DNA of 64,000 bases from Novosphingobium arvoryzae (GTDB lineage Bacteria > Pseudomonadota > Alphaproteobacteria > Sphingomonadales > Sphingomonadaceae), in assembly GCF_014652615.1 (NCBI RefSeq), contig NZ_BMZD01000004.1, forward strand, positions 62,001 through 126,000, written 5' to 3'. The translations under genes were made by a program, and so were the position numbers. Positions 55,757 through 64,000 of the stretch are shown here, in pieces; within the stretch, counting starts at the first letter, position 1, and each line of letters begins with the position of its first letter. A model generated the notes under the pieces. That model was not told where the DNA came from and searched no databases. It saw only the letters and a list, made by a program, of their open reading frames with translations.

Positions 55757-56806
55757 ATGGACGCCAGCACGCAGACCATCGCCGCCGCCTTGCTCGGCTG
55801 GTATGACGCCAATGCCCGCACGCTGCCCTGGCGCAGCCCGCCGGGATCGCCGCCGCCCGATCCCTACCGGGTGTGGCTGTCCGAAGTGATGCTGCAACAG
55901 ACCACCGTCGCGGCGGTCGGCCCCTATTTCGCAAGGTTCACCACGCGCTGGCCGACAGTGGAGGCACTGGCGGCGGCGGACGAGGCTGAGGTCATGGCCG
56001 CATGGGCGGGGCTGGGATACTATGCCCGCGCCCGCAACCTGATCGCCTGTGCAAAGGCCGTCGCGGCGCGTGGCGGGGTGTTTCCGGGGACCGAGGCGGA
56101 GCTGCGCGCCCTGCCGGGGCTGGGTGCCTATACCGCCGCAGCGGTCGCCGCGATCGCGTTTGAGCAGCGCGCCGTGGTGGTTGACGCCAATGTCGAGCGG
56201 GTCGTGGCGCGGCTGTTCGCGATCGATGAACCGCTGCCGGGCGCGCGCAAGGCGATCCGGGCGCGGGCGGATGCCATCACGCCGCAAAGCCGCGCGGGCG
56301 ATTTCGCGCAGGCCATGATGGACCTGGGTTCGGGCGTCTGCACGGTCCGCGCGCCGCGCTGCCTGCTCTGCCCGCTGAGCCACGCCTGCGCCGGGCGCGC
56401 GGCGGGGGCGGAGCGGTTTCCGGTCAAGCCGCCCAAGGTCGCCAAGCCGCAGCGGCGCGGGCGGGCGTTCTGGATCGAGCAGGACGGCGCCGTCTGGCTG
56501 GTGCGGCGCGGGGGCACGGGCATGCTCGCGGGGATGCGCGCGCTGCCCGATGACGGCTGGAGCGCGCGCGGGGATGGCGCAGGCGAAGCGCCGCTGCCGG
56601 ATGCTGCTTGGGCCAACGGCGGCGCGGTGCGGCACGGCTTCACCCATTTCGATCTCGATTTGCAATTGATGCTTTATTCGGGAAGCGATTGGGTTAGTTT
56701 CCCCCCCGACGCGGGCGAGTGGTGGCCGCTGGACCAGCTGGAAACGGCTGGCCTGCCCACCCTGTTCGCCAAGGCCGCGCAACTGGCGATGGCGCAAAAA
56801 GAATAG
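55757..56806 (+). CDS. mutY: Adenine DNA glycosylase
   Basis: Removes A mispaired with 8-oxoG. 349 residues. Glu43 in LSEVMLQQT and Asp143 in VVDANVERV are catalytic. Cys195, Cys202, Cys205 and Cys211 bind the 4Fe-4S cluster with the exact C-x6-C-x2-C-x5-C spacing. The C-terminal Nudix-like domain recognises 8-oxoG. Confidence 0.97.
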   Translation: MDASTQTIAAALLGWYDANARTLPWRSPPGSPPPDPYRVWLSEVMLQQTTVAAVGPYFARFTTRWPTVEALAAADEAEVMAAWAGLGYYARARNLIACAKAVAARGGVFPGTEAELRALPGLGAYTAAAVAAIAFEQRAVVVDANVERVVARLFAIDEPLPGARKAIRARADAITPQSRAGDFAQAMMDLGSGVCTVRAPRCLLCPLSHACAGRAAGAERFPVKPPKVAKPQRRGRAFWIEQDGAVWLVRRGGTGMLAGMRALPDDGWSARGDGAGEAPLPDAAWANGGAVRHGFTHFDLDLQLMLYSGSDWVSFPPDAGEWWPLDQLETAGLPTLFAKAAQLAMAQKE

Positions 56807-56819
56807 TCGGGAGAATACC

Positions 56820-58130
56820 TTGCCTGCTGAATTTCATGTCGAACTGACGCGCCGCCGCCTGCTTTCTTCCGGGCTGTGGCTGGGGGCCGGAGCAGGGCTG
56901 GCTGGCCTGCCGCTGGCGCGCGCGCTGGCCGCGCCGCAGCCGTTGCCGTGGACCAACGTGACCGGGCTGATCGACAGCTATGTCGCGCCGCGCAAGCTGG
57001 CCGGGGCCGTGGCGGCGATGGGGCGCGGGTTCGATCCGGCGCAGATCATCGCGCGCGGCACCCACGCGCTGGACAATCCCGTCCCGATCGGCGCGGACAG
57101 TCTGTTCCGGATCTATTCGATGACCAAGCCGATCACCGGCATGGCGGCGATGATCCTGATCGATGAAGGCAAGCTGGTGCTGGACCAGCCGATTGCCGAT
57201 CTCCTGCCGAAGTTCGCGAAGATGCAGGTGCAGGCCGTGCCGGATGGTTCGATCACCGAACTGGTGCCGGCGACCCGCGCGATCACGGTGCGCCACCTGC
57301 TGACCCACACGGCGGGGCTGGGCTATTCGATCATCCAGACCGGCCCGATCAAGACCGCTTATGAACGCGCGGGCGTGGTGCCGGGGCAGGTCAGCCGGAC
57401 CCAGGCGCGCGGGATGCCGGACGTGCCGACCGCGCCGAGCCTGGCCGAATTTGCCGACCGGCTGGCCGAGCTGCCGCTGGTCTATCAGCCGGGGACGCAG
57501 TGGAGCTATTCGGTCAGCCTGGACCTGCTGGGCCGGGTGATCGAACTGGCCAGCGGGCAATCGTTCGAGGGTTTTCTGCAAGACCGCCTGTTCGGCCCCT
57601 GCGGCATGGACAGCACGTTCTTCCGCGTTCCCGCGTCTGCGGCGGCGCGGCTGACCGACAATTACGGCGTCGACAAGACCGGGCTGGTCCCGCTCGATCC
57701 GGCGGGCAATTCGATCTACCTCGATGCCCCCGCGTTCCCGTTCGGCGGGGCGGGGCTGGTATCCAGCCCGCGCGATTACGACCGGTTCCTGCTGATGTTG
57801 CTGGGCAAGGGCGTGCTGGGCGGCAAGCGCGTGATGAGCGAGCGGGCCGTGACCGTCGGCATGTCGAACCTGCTGCCCGAAGGTGCGGCGACCGCGGGAA
57901 CGATGGTCGACAGTGCGGGCTTTGGCGCGGGCGGCCGGGTTGGCCTTGGCAACACTTCCGGCCAGTTTGGCTGGGGCGGTGCGGCCGGGACCGTGGCGAT
58001 GGTGGATGCCGCGCGCGGGGTCCGCGCTTCGTTCTACACCCAGTACATGCCGTCCAACGCCTATCCGCTGCATGCCGATTTCCCCAAGGCGGTTGCCGCT
58101 GACATGATCGCCCTGGCCAAGGGAGCCTGA
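56820..58130 (+). CDS. Tat-exported serine hydrolase (beta-lactamase family)
   Basis: 436 residues from TTG 56820, which has GGGAGA six bases upstream. A twin-arginine signal (LTRRRLLSSG) opens the protein. Ser100-Met-Thr-Lys103 (RIYSMTKPITG) is the SxxK pair and WSYSVSLDLLG the YxN-like element; the N is replaced by V. The GxxG-like end WGGAAGT follows. It is more probably an esterase or peptidase than a true beta-lactamase. Two bases ahead of nudC. Confidence 0.9.
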   Translation: MPAEFHVELTRRRLLSSGLWLGAGAGLAGLPLARALAAPQPLPWTNVTGLIDSYVAPRKLAGAVAAMGRGFDPAQIIARGTHALDNPVPIGADSLFRIYSMTKPITGMAAMILIDEGKLVLDQPIADLLPKFAKMQVQAVPDGSITELVPATRAITVRHLLTHTAGLGYSIIQTGPIKTAYERAGVVPGQVSRTQARGMPDVPTAPSLAEFADRLAELPLVYQPGTQWSYSVSLDLLGRVIELASGQSFEGFLQDRLFGPCGMDSTFFRVPASAAARLTDNYGVDKTGLVPLDPAGNSIYLDAPAFPFGGAGLVSSPRDYDRFLLMLLGKGVLGGKRVMSERAVTVGMSNLLPEGAATAGTMVDSAGFGAGGRVGLGNTSGQFGWGGAAGTVAMVDAARGVRASFYTQYMPSNAYPLHADFPKAVAADMIALAKGA

Positions 58131-58132
58131 CG

Positions 58133-59005
58133 ATGCAGATTGCCTTTGCCGGATCGCGGCTGGACCGCGCCGATCACATCCGCGCCGATCCGGACCGGCT
58201 GGAAAGCCTGATGGACTGGCGCGCGCGGCTGCTTCGGCTGGACGGGCTGGACCCTGAAATCACGCCCGAAGGCACGCTGGCGTGGGGCACCCTGGCCGAT
58301 GCCGCGCCCGACAGCGAACTGGTGTTCCTGGGCCTGCGCGACGGGAAGGGCTGCTTTGCCGAAGTCGCGGCCAAGCTGATCGGCTCGGTCGCGCCCGCCA
58401 ATCCGCGCCTGTGGGCGGCGATGTCGGCGCTCGATCCGGAAGAACTGGCGACCTATGGTGCGGCGCGCTCGCTGGTGGACTGGCATGCCCGTCACCGCTT
58501 CTGCGCGCGCTGCGGTGCGCCGACCCGGCTGGCCAAGGGCGGCTGGCAGCGCAATTGCACCAATGATGCCTGCAAGGGCGAGCATTTCCCGCGCGTCGAT
58601 CCGGTCACGATCATGCTGGTCGAGCATTCGGGCCGCCTGCTGCTGGGCCGCCAGCCGCGCTTTCCCCCGCGCCGCTTTTCCGCACTGGCGGGGTTCGTGG
58701 AGCCGGGCGAAAGCATCGAGGAGGCCGTGGCGCGCGAAGTGCTGGAGGAAGCCGGGGTGCGGGTCACGTCCGTGTCCTACATCGCCAGCCAGCCCTGGCC
58801 GTTCCCGTCCAGCCTGATGATGGGCTGCCATGCCGTGGCCGCAGACGACGCGCTGACCATCGACACGACCGAGCTGGAAGAGGCCGACTGGTTCACGCGT
58901 GAGGAAGTTGCCGCCGCGATGGCCGGGGACGAGGGCGGGCGGTTCCTCGCGCCGCCGCCCCAGGCGATTGCGCATCACTTGCTGAAATGGTGGCTCGAAC
59001 GATGA
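58133..59005 (+). CDS. nudC: NAD+/NADH diphosphatase (RNA-decapping Nudix)
   Basis: 290 residues. CARCG and CTNDAC form the zinc site. GFVEPGESIEEAVAREVLEE is the Nudix box and SQPWPFPSS the NudC-specific NADH motif. Its stop overlaps the next ATG (ATGA). Confidence 0.97.
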   Translation: MQIAFAGSRLDRADHIRADPDRLESLMDWRARLLRLDGLDPEITPEGTLAWGTLADAAPDSELVFLGLRDGKGCFAEVAAKLIGSVAPANPRLWAAMSALDPEELATYGAARSLVDWHARHRFCARCGAPTRLAKGGWQRNCTNDACKGEHFPRVDPVTIMLVEHSGRLLLGRQPRFPPRRFSALAGFVEPGESIEEAVAREVLEEAGVRVTSVSYIASQPWPFPSSLMMGCHAVAADDALTIDTTELEEADWFTREEVAAAMAGDEGGRFLAPPPQAIAHHLLKWWLER

Positions 59006-59682
59006 CCCAGCCCGCCAAACTCACCATCGACATCTACTCCGACGTCATGTGCCCGTGGTGCGTGATCGGTTACAGCCAGTTGAACAAGGCGCTGGGCGAA
59101 CTGGCGGGCGAGGTCGAGGCGGAGGTCCGCTGGCTGCCGTTCGAGCTGAACCCCGATATGCCTCCCGAAGGCGAGGGGCAGGACGAACACATCGCCCGCA
59201 AGTATGGCCGCACGCCCGATCAGGTCGCGGCAAATCGCGGGCAGTTGCACGGTGCGGGCGACCGGGCGGGCTATTCGTTCCGCTATGCCGGGCCGGGCGA
59301 TGCGCCCAAGGCGATGATGTGGAACACCAACCGTGCCCACCGCCTGCTCAAATGGGCGCTGATCGAAGCCGGGCCGACAGTCCAGACCGCGCTGAAGCGG
59401 GCGCTGTTCGATGCCCATTTCCAGCAGCGCCGCAACGTGTCCGATTCCGCCGTGCTGGTGGAACTGGCCGAGGGCGTCGGGCTTGATCCGGCCGGAGCCG
59501 CCGCTGCGCTCGATGACGAGACGCTGGGCCTGCTGGTTCGCCGCGAACAGGCCGCCGCGTGGGACATGAACATTTCGGGCGTGCCGGCGATGATCGTCAA
59601 CGGTAAGTACCTGATCCCCGGGGCGCAGGAGCCTGAAGTCTATGCCAACGCCCTGCGCCGGGTCGTGGCCAAGGGCCTATAG
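59002..59682 (+). CDS. FrnE-like DsbA-family oxidoreductase
   Basis: 226 residues, cytoplasmic (no signal). IYSDVMCPWCVIG (Cys17, Cys20) and ISGVPAMIVNGKYL (cis-Pro) match the FrnE/2-hydroxychromene isomerase-like DsbA group. Coupled to nudC by an ATGA overlap. May repair oxidised proteins; partner unknown. Confidence 0.92.
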   Translation: MTQPAKLTIDIYSDVMCPWCVIGYSQLNKALGELAGEVEAEVRWLPFELNPDMPPEGEGQDEHIARKYGRTPDQVAANRGQLHGAGDRAGYSFRYAGPGDAPKAMMWNTNRAHRLLKWALIEAGPTVQTALKRALFDAHFQQRRNVSDSAVLVELAEGVGLDPAGAAAALDDETLGLLVRREQAAAWDMNISGVPAMIVNGKYLIPGAQEPEVYANALRRVVAKGL

Positions 59683-59788
59683 CGCCGTTTACCTCGGATT
59701 TACCGCAAGCGTTGGCAATAACTTCAAAAGGTTATGCGACTACGCTTCCAAGCTCGAATCCCGATGCGGGCGGTAGCAAGAGGTCGCA

Positions 59789-60178
59789 ATGTCTATTTTC
59801 ATCGCACGGACGCGTTCCGTGCTTCGCCGTTTGCAGCGCGATCGCGCCGGCGTTTCCTCGCTTGAACTGGGCATTGTGGCATCCCTGATCGCGCTGGCCG
59901 CGCTGCAGGGCCTGACGCTGCTGGGCGGTGAAGTGGAGAGCGATGTGAACGCGGCGACCGGCGCGGTGACCGAAAAGCGGTCGGTGCGGGCGGATCCGTT
60001 TGCCGGGCGCGAACGCACCGGCACGGCAGAGACGGAGAATCCCACCGAACCGCCGATTGCCGCGGCAGAGGCCATGCCGGATCAGGTTGCCGAACCGCCC
60101 TATGAGGTGGTGCAAGAATACACCGTGAACGCAACCCAGCCTCCACCGGCGGCGCAAACGGTCTTGCCTGCGCCTTGA
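59789..60178 (+). CDS. Flp/TadE-like prepilin with Pro-rich tail
   Basis: 129 residues. A basic head leads to AGVSSLELGIVASLIALAAL. Gly21 with Glu at +5 and a following hydrophobic helix are the type IVb prepilin features. The mature part is short and then becomes Pro/Glu/Thr-rich, unlike a typical Flp pilin. No tad or cpa genes are near. Stop overlaps the start of the GGDEF gene (TTGA). Confidence 0.7.
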   Translation: MSIFIARTRSVLRRLQRDRAGVSSLELGIVASLIALAALQGLTLLGGEVESDVNAATGAVTEKRSVRADPFAGRERTGTAETENPTEPPIAAAEAMPDQVAEPPYEVVQEYTVNATQPPPAAQTVLPAP

Positions 60179-62037
60179 CGATCGCTGCCGAGCGCCGCTT
60201 GCGCACGATCGCTGTCCGGCTGCGTACATGGTGGCGGCCAATCCTCACGGCGGTGATGCTGTGCCTGGCGATGCTGTTGATCGGGCCGTCCGATCCGCTG
60301 GACCGCCGCCTGTCGGACCGGTTGCTGGTGCGCCAGGCGCTGCCGGCCGAACCGGCCTTGCTGGTGGTGGAAATCAATGCCGCCGACATGCGCGCCTACG
60401 GCGGCCCGCCGATCAGCCGCGCCCTGTTGGCGCGGATGCTCGACCGGCTGGCCGAAGGCGGCGCGCGCCGCGTGCTGGTGGACCTGATCCTGACCGAGCC
60501 GCTGGACGCCGGAGTCGACCGCCAGCTGTCCGCGGCAATGCGGCGGCTGGGGCCGAAGCGGCTTGCCCTGGTGTCCGGTGTGCATCCCGGCGAACGACCC
60601 TATGCCGCGTTCATGCGCAGCACGGCGCTGGTGGATGGGCGGCTCACCCCGGATCCGGACAGCTGGCATCGCAGGATCGGCTATGCCGATGCGAACTGGG
60701 GCGCAAACCCCGCGATCTGGCTGGCGACCGGACGGGCCGATCCGGCGCCCGTTGCCCTGGACCTGAGGATATCCGCGCGCGCGGTTGAGCGGCGCAGCGC
60801 CGGCCAGCTGCTGGCCAGCCGCGATTCGCTGGATGGGCGGATCGTGGTCATCAGCGCCAGTCCCCAGATCGCGCCGTCACGCGTCATGCTGCCGCTGAAC
60901 CAGGCCGCCAGCCGTGGCACCGTGCTGGCCCTGGCGGCGCAGGGCGTGTTGCAGGGCTACCCGGCGATGCAGGAACGCGGGGCGATCATGAACGGCGTGC
61001 TGCTGGTCATGAGCGTGGCGCTTGGCTTTGCCGCCGCGCTTTCGGCGCGGTCGGGGCGGATGCTGGTGCTGTTGCTGCTGGCGGGCGGTGCGGTCCTGTT
61101 CTCGCTGAGCCTTGCGGTGGGACGGAGCTATGCGGTCGAAGTGTTTCCGGCGCGCATCCTGGCGACTTTCCTGGTCATGGCCAATGTCACCGTGATCCAG
61201 CGCTTGCGCATCGTCCCGATGATGGCGTCGTTCCTGCGCGGGGACGTTACCCCGGAGGAGGCCTGGGTCTGGCGCAGCTGGGACAATTCCAGCCACCCGG
61301 CGCTGCTGCTGGCGGCTGACGGGCGGATCAAGCGGTTCAATCCGGCCGCCGCGGACCTCGTCGCGCGTCATGGCGACCACCTCGCCCCGCTGTGCGCGCC
61401 GCGACTGGGCGAACGGGCCGAGGAACTGGAACTGACCGGGCCGGAGGGCGCGTCATCCTGGTTTCTGCTCGATTGGCCGGACCCGCGCATTGCGATGGTC
61501 ATCCTGCGCGACAACACGGCGATCCAGACGGCCCACGATGCGATGCGTCGCCAGCTGTTGACCGACGAACTGACCGGCAAGGCGAACCGGCGCGGCTTTG
61601 ATCATGCCCTTGATCTCGCGGCGGGACGGGGCAGGGCCTTCGCCGTGTTCTTCATCGACATGAACGGGTTCAAGGCCGTGAACGATACGTATGGCCATGA
61701 TGCCGGCGATGAACTGCTGGTGATCGTGGCCAGCCGTCTGGGCGCGCTGGTGGGGCCAGAGGACGTTGTCGCCCGGCTGGGCGGGGATGAATTCGCCGTG
61801 GTCGTGACCAGCATGGACGATGCGGTCCGCGCGCGCGAACTGGCCCAGGCGATGCGGCGGGCGATTGCCGAGCCGTGCTGGCTCAGCAGCGTGGCGGCGA
61901 GCGTTGTCGTCGGGGCCGCGGTAGGCCACGCGCTGGCTGCGGCGGATGGCACGCGGTCCGACCCGGCGGCTCTCGTCCGGCGCGCTGACAAGGCCATGTA
62001 TCGCGACAAGCTGGGCTCGAAGCTGAAAGCGGCCTGA
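60175..62037 (+). CDS. CHASE2-GGDEF putative diguanylate cyclase
   Basis: 620 residues from TTG 60175. One transmembrane helix near 22-38, an extracytoplasmic CHASE2 domain (about 45-240), three further helices (about 262-345), a PAS-like stretch (about 370-455) and a GGDEF domain (about 465-615, RLGGDEFAV). GGDEF is intact, so it can make cyclic di-GMP. The I-site RxxD position reads GPED, so product inhibition may be lost. Coupled to the prepilin gene. Confidence 0.92.
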   Translation: MTIAAERRLRTIAVRLRTWWRPILTAVMLCLAMLLIGPSDPLDRRLSDRLLVRQALPAEPALLVVEINAADMRAYGGPPISRALLARMLDRLAEGGARRVLVDLILTEPLDAGVDRQLSAAMRRLGPKRLALVSGVHPGERPYAAFMRSTALVDGRLTPDPDSWHRRIGYADANWGANPAIWLATGRADPAPVALDLRISARAVERRSAGQLLASRDSLDGRIVVISASPQIAPSRVMLPLNQAASRGTVLALAAQGVLQGYPAMQERGAIMNGVLLVMSVALGFAAALSARSGRMLVLLLLAGGAVLFSLSLAVGRSYAVEVFPARILATFLVMANVTVIQRLRIVPMMASFLRGDVTPEEAWVWRSWDNSSHPALLLAADGRIKRFNPAAADLVARHGDHLAPLCAPRLGERAEELELTGPEGASSWFLLDWPDPRIAMVILRDNTAIQTAHDAMRRQLLTDELTGKANRRGFDHALDLAAGRGRAFAVFFIDMNGFKAVNDTYGHDAGDELLVIVASRLGALVGPEDVVARLGGDEFAVVVTSMDDAVRARELAQAMRRAIAEPCWLSSVAASVVVGAAVGHALAAADGTRSDPAALVRRADKAMYRDKLGSKLKAA

Positions 62038-62047
62038 TCGCCGGCGT

Positions 62048-62461
62048 CTAGACCAGTCCCAGCCGCGCCAGGTTGGCGGCGAGTTCGCCAGGCAGGACAT
62101 CGCCCGCCGTCTCGCCATCGGCGAGGTCGCGCGGGGCATCGGCCTCGGTCAGGTAACGCCAGCCCTGATGGGCGCGCTTGGGCGAGGGGTGGACGTCGAT
62201 CAGCCGGGCGGAAATGACGATGTGGGTGCGGCCGTTCTCCGCCTCCTCGAACCCCAGGATTTCCGACCGGGCGACCAGCTGGTGCTTGTAGATCCAGAAC
62301 AGCGAGCCATTGGCCGAACCGTCACCGGGCACGATTTCGGCATGGCGCTTGGGCAGATAGCGGGTGGTCAGCCGCGCGATCTCGCCGCGTCCGGCAAACC
62401 AGTCGTGCAGTTCTTCCAGCGATTGCGCGCCATAGGCGACTTTGGTGAGGTGCAGCGGCAT
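62048..62461 (-). CDS. DUF1489-family protein
   Basis: 137 residues. MPLHLTKVAYGAQSLEELHDW and TTRYLPKRHAEIVPGDGS, GSLFWIYKHQLVAR and TEADAPRDL match DUF1489, a conserved alphaproteobacterial family of unknown function. Nine bases downstream of mgtE. Confidence 0.9.
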   Translation of the reverse strand: MPLHLTKVAYGAQSLEELHDWFAGRGEIARLTTRYLPKRHAEIVPGDGSANGSLFWIYKHQLVARSEILGFEEAENGRTHIVISARLIDVHPSPKRAHQGWRYLTEADAPRDLADGETAGDVLPGELAANLARLGLV

Positions 62462-62470
62462 GGGCCGGCC

Positions 62471-63904
62471 CTATCCCACCAGTCCTGATGCGACGGCAAG
62501 ACCCAGGAACGCGAAAAAGCCCATCGAATCGGTAATCATCGTCACGAACACCGAACTGGCCACCGCCGGGTCCTGGCCCATGCGGTCCAGCGTGACCGGC
62601 ACCAGCACGCCGGCCAGGCCCGCGGTGACGATGTTGGTCAGCACCGCCGCGCCGATCACCGCGCCCAGCAGCGGGCTGGCAAAGACCAGCGCCGTCGCCA
62701 GCCCGATCAGCGTGGCGACCGTGCCGCCGTTCAGCATCGCGACGCGCAATTCGCGCCACAGGATGCGGCGGGTGTTGGCGCGGGTCAGCTGGTTGGTGGC
62801 AAGAGCGCGCACCGCCACGGCCATCGTCTGCGTGCCCGCATTCCCCCCGATCGAGGCGACCATGGGGGACAGCGCCGCCAGCGCGACCAGCTTTTCGATC
62901 GCGCCGCTGAAGCTGGAAATGATCGTCGCGCCCAGCAGCGCGGTCAGCAGGTTCGCGACCAGCCAGCGCACGCGGCTGACATAGCTGTCGCGGATCGGCT
63001 CGTTGACGTCGCCATCGCCCGCACCGGACAGCAGCAGCACGTCCTCGCCCGCTTCTTCCTGGATGATGTGGACGACGTCATCGACGGTGATCTGGCCGAC
63101 CAGCCGCCCGCTTTCATCGACGACAGCGGCGGAAATCAGTGCGTATTTCTGGAACCGCAGCGCGACTTCTTCCTGGTCCATGCTGACCGGGATCAGCGTC
63201 TGGTCGCGCTGCATCACGTCGGTCAGGCGGATCGCGCGGGGCGTGCGCAGGATCCAGCTGAGCGCGCAGGTGCCGACCGGGTGGTGGCGCGCGTCGACGA
63301 TGAACACTTCCCAGAACTCGTTGGCCAGCTCGTGGCTGTCGCGCAGGAAATCGATCAGGTCGCCCACGGTCATGTGTTCGGGCACGGCCACGAAATCGCG
63401 GCTCATCAACCGGCCGGCGGATTCTTCCGGGTAGGACAGCGCGCTTTCGATCGCGGCGCGGTCTTCCGGCTCCATCTCGGCCAGCACGGCCTGCTGGTCG
63501 CGCTCGTCGAGGTCCTCCAGCATCGCCACCGCGTCGTCGGTATCGAGCTGTTCGGCAATATCGGCGATGGCTTCGGCGGGCAGCGATTCGACCAGCAGCT
63601 CGCGCACGTGGTCGTTCAGCTCGGCAAACACCTCGCTGCCCATCAGGTCGTTGATCGCCTTGGCGAGCACCGGCCGTTCCTCGACCTCGATCAACTCGAA
63701 CAGGTCGGCGATGTCGGCAGGGTGGAGCGGCTCCACCAGCGCATAGACGGTTTCCTGGTCGTCCTCGGCCAGCGCATCCTGCACGCGGCGGACGAAGTCC
63801 TTTTTCAGGGTGTTCTCTTCGTCCAGACTATCGGATTCGCGCGGAAGTTCGGCCGCGTGTGCGGCATCGTCCAGCAGCGTGAGATCGCGATCCTCGACAG
63901 TCAT
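62471..63904 (-). CDS. mgtE: Magnesium transporter MgtE
   Basis: 477 residues. An N-terminal helical domain rich in acidic residues and two CBS domains (about 155-275) sense cytosolic Mg2+. Five transmembrane helices at the end include LSPMVASIGGNAGTQTMAVA, the pore signature. Divergent from whatever lies beyond 64000; the 96 bases at the right edge hold no gene I can identify. Confidence 0.96.
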   Translation of the reverse strand: MTVEDRDLTLLDDAAHAAELPRESDSLDEENTLKKDFVRRVQDALAEDDQETVYALVEPLHPADIADLFELIEVEERPVLAKAINDLMGSEVFAELNDHVRELLVESLPAEAIADIAEQLDTDDAVAMLEDLDERDQQAVLAEMEPEDRAAIESALSYPEESAGRLMSRDFVAVPEHMTVGDLIDFLRDSHELANEFWEVFIVDARHHPVGTCALSWILRTPRAIRLTDVMQRDQTLIPVSMDQEEVALRFQKYALISAAVVDESGRLVGQITVDDVVHIIQEEAGEDVLLLSGAGDGDVNEPIRDSYVSRVRWLVANLLTALLGATIISSFSGAIEKLVALAALSPMVASIGGNAGTQTMAVAVRALATNQLTRANTRRILWRELRVAMLNGGTVATLIGLATALVFASPLLGAVIGAAVLTNIVTAGLAGVLVPVTLDRMGQDPAVASSVFVTMITDSMGFFAFLGLAVASGLVG

Positions 63905-64000
63905 TGCGGCCGGTCTAGGCCGGTCGCGCGCAAAAGCAACCGGGCAGCGCTGTCAAAAGCGTGACTTTGTGGCGCGCGCGCTTATATCCCGCTGCAATTG

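Overview
The window is a GC-rich (roughly 65%), gene-dense bacterial chromosome segment, most likely from a sphingomonad alphaproteobacterium of the Novosphingobium / Sphingomonas / Erythrobacteraceae type. The grounds are the alphaproteobacterial cytochrome aa3 operon (ctaC-ctaD-ctaB-small protein-ctaG-ctaE-DUF983-SURF1-thrC), the pyrE-pdxJ-acpS-lepB string, many ATGA/TGATG stop-start overlaps, frequent GTG and TTG starts, and protein sequences of sphingomonad flavour. I saw no rRNA, tRNA, CRISPR array, insertion sequence or prophage. No stretch over about 260 bp lacks a gene.

Layout. 1-165: truncated gene, possibly a lysozyme. 318-2136: glnB-glnA nitrogen-assimilation pair with a possible sigma-54 promoter. 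2396-4913: minus-strand run tlpA-like, membrane protein, SH3-only protein, argC. 4879-8597: argH, lptM-like lipoprotein, lysA, siroheme synthase. 8575-9458: two thioesterases. 9576-11615: a compact accessory locus with a 50-residue peptide gene, a HEAT-like protein and a cupin-fold putative oxygenase. It lies between housekeeping genes and is the best candidate for an undescribed system, perhaps RiPP-like. 11612-16908: seven-gene minus operon pyrE-pdxJ-acpS-lepB-AI-2E transporter-DUF3089 hydrolase-ruvX.

17103-26991: cytochrome c oxidase structural and assembly genes, interrupted by a terminator and an epoxide-hydrolase-like gene, then thrC and an RNA methyltransferase. 27072-29458: folB, a short SDR-like remnant, and moaA-moaD-moaE. 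30154-30805: rplU-rpmA, followed by stacked hairpins. 31038-35006: acetyltransferase, a ferritin-like hydrolase divergent from a TetR regulator, ygfZ and pyrC. 35007-35138: a large nested palindromic element between convergent genes. 35139-42428: rarD, two envelope proteins, astD, selO, an alpha/beta hydrolase and a glycosyltransferase.

42551-50114: yfgM-like and bamB (outer-membrane assembly), an ICMT-like membrane methyltransferase, gshA with a monooxygenase, rsmE, ubiA and a SRAP protein. 50122-55713: smc, two DsbA-like thiol oxidoreductases and a DUF721/DciA-like protein. 55757-59682: mutY, a serine hydrolase, nudC and a FrnE-like DsbA protein. 59789-62037: a Flp-like prepilin translationally coupled to a CHASE2-GGDEF protein. 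62048-63904: a DUF1489 protein and mgtE. The main themes are nitrogen and amino-acid metabolism, aerobic respiration, cofactor synthesis (Moco, siroheme, folate, PLP, ubiquinone) and envelope thiol chemistry.
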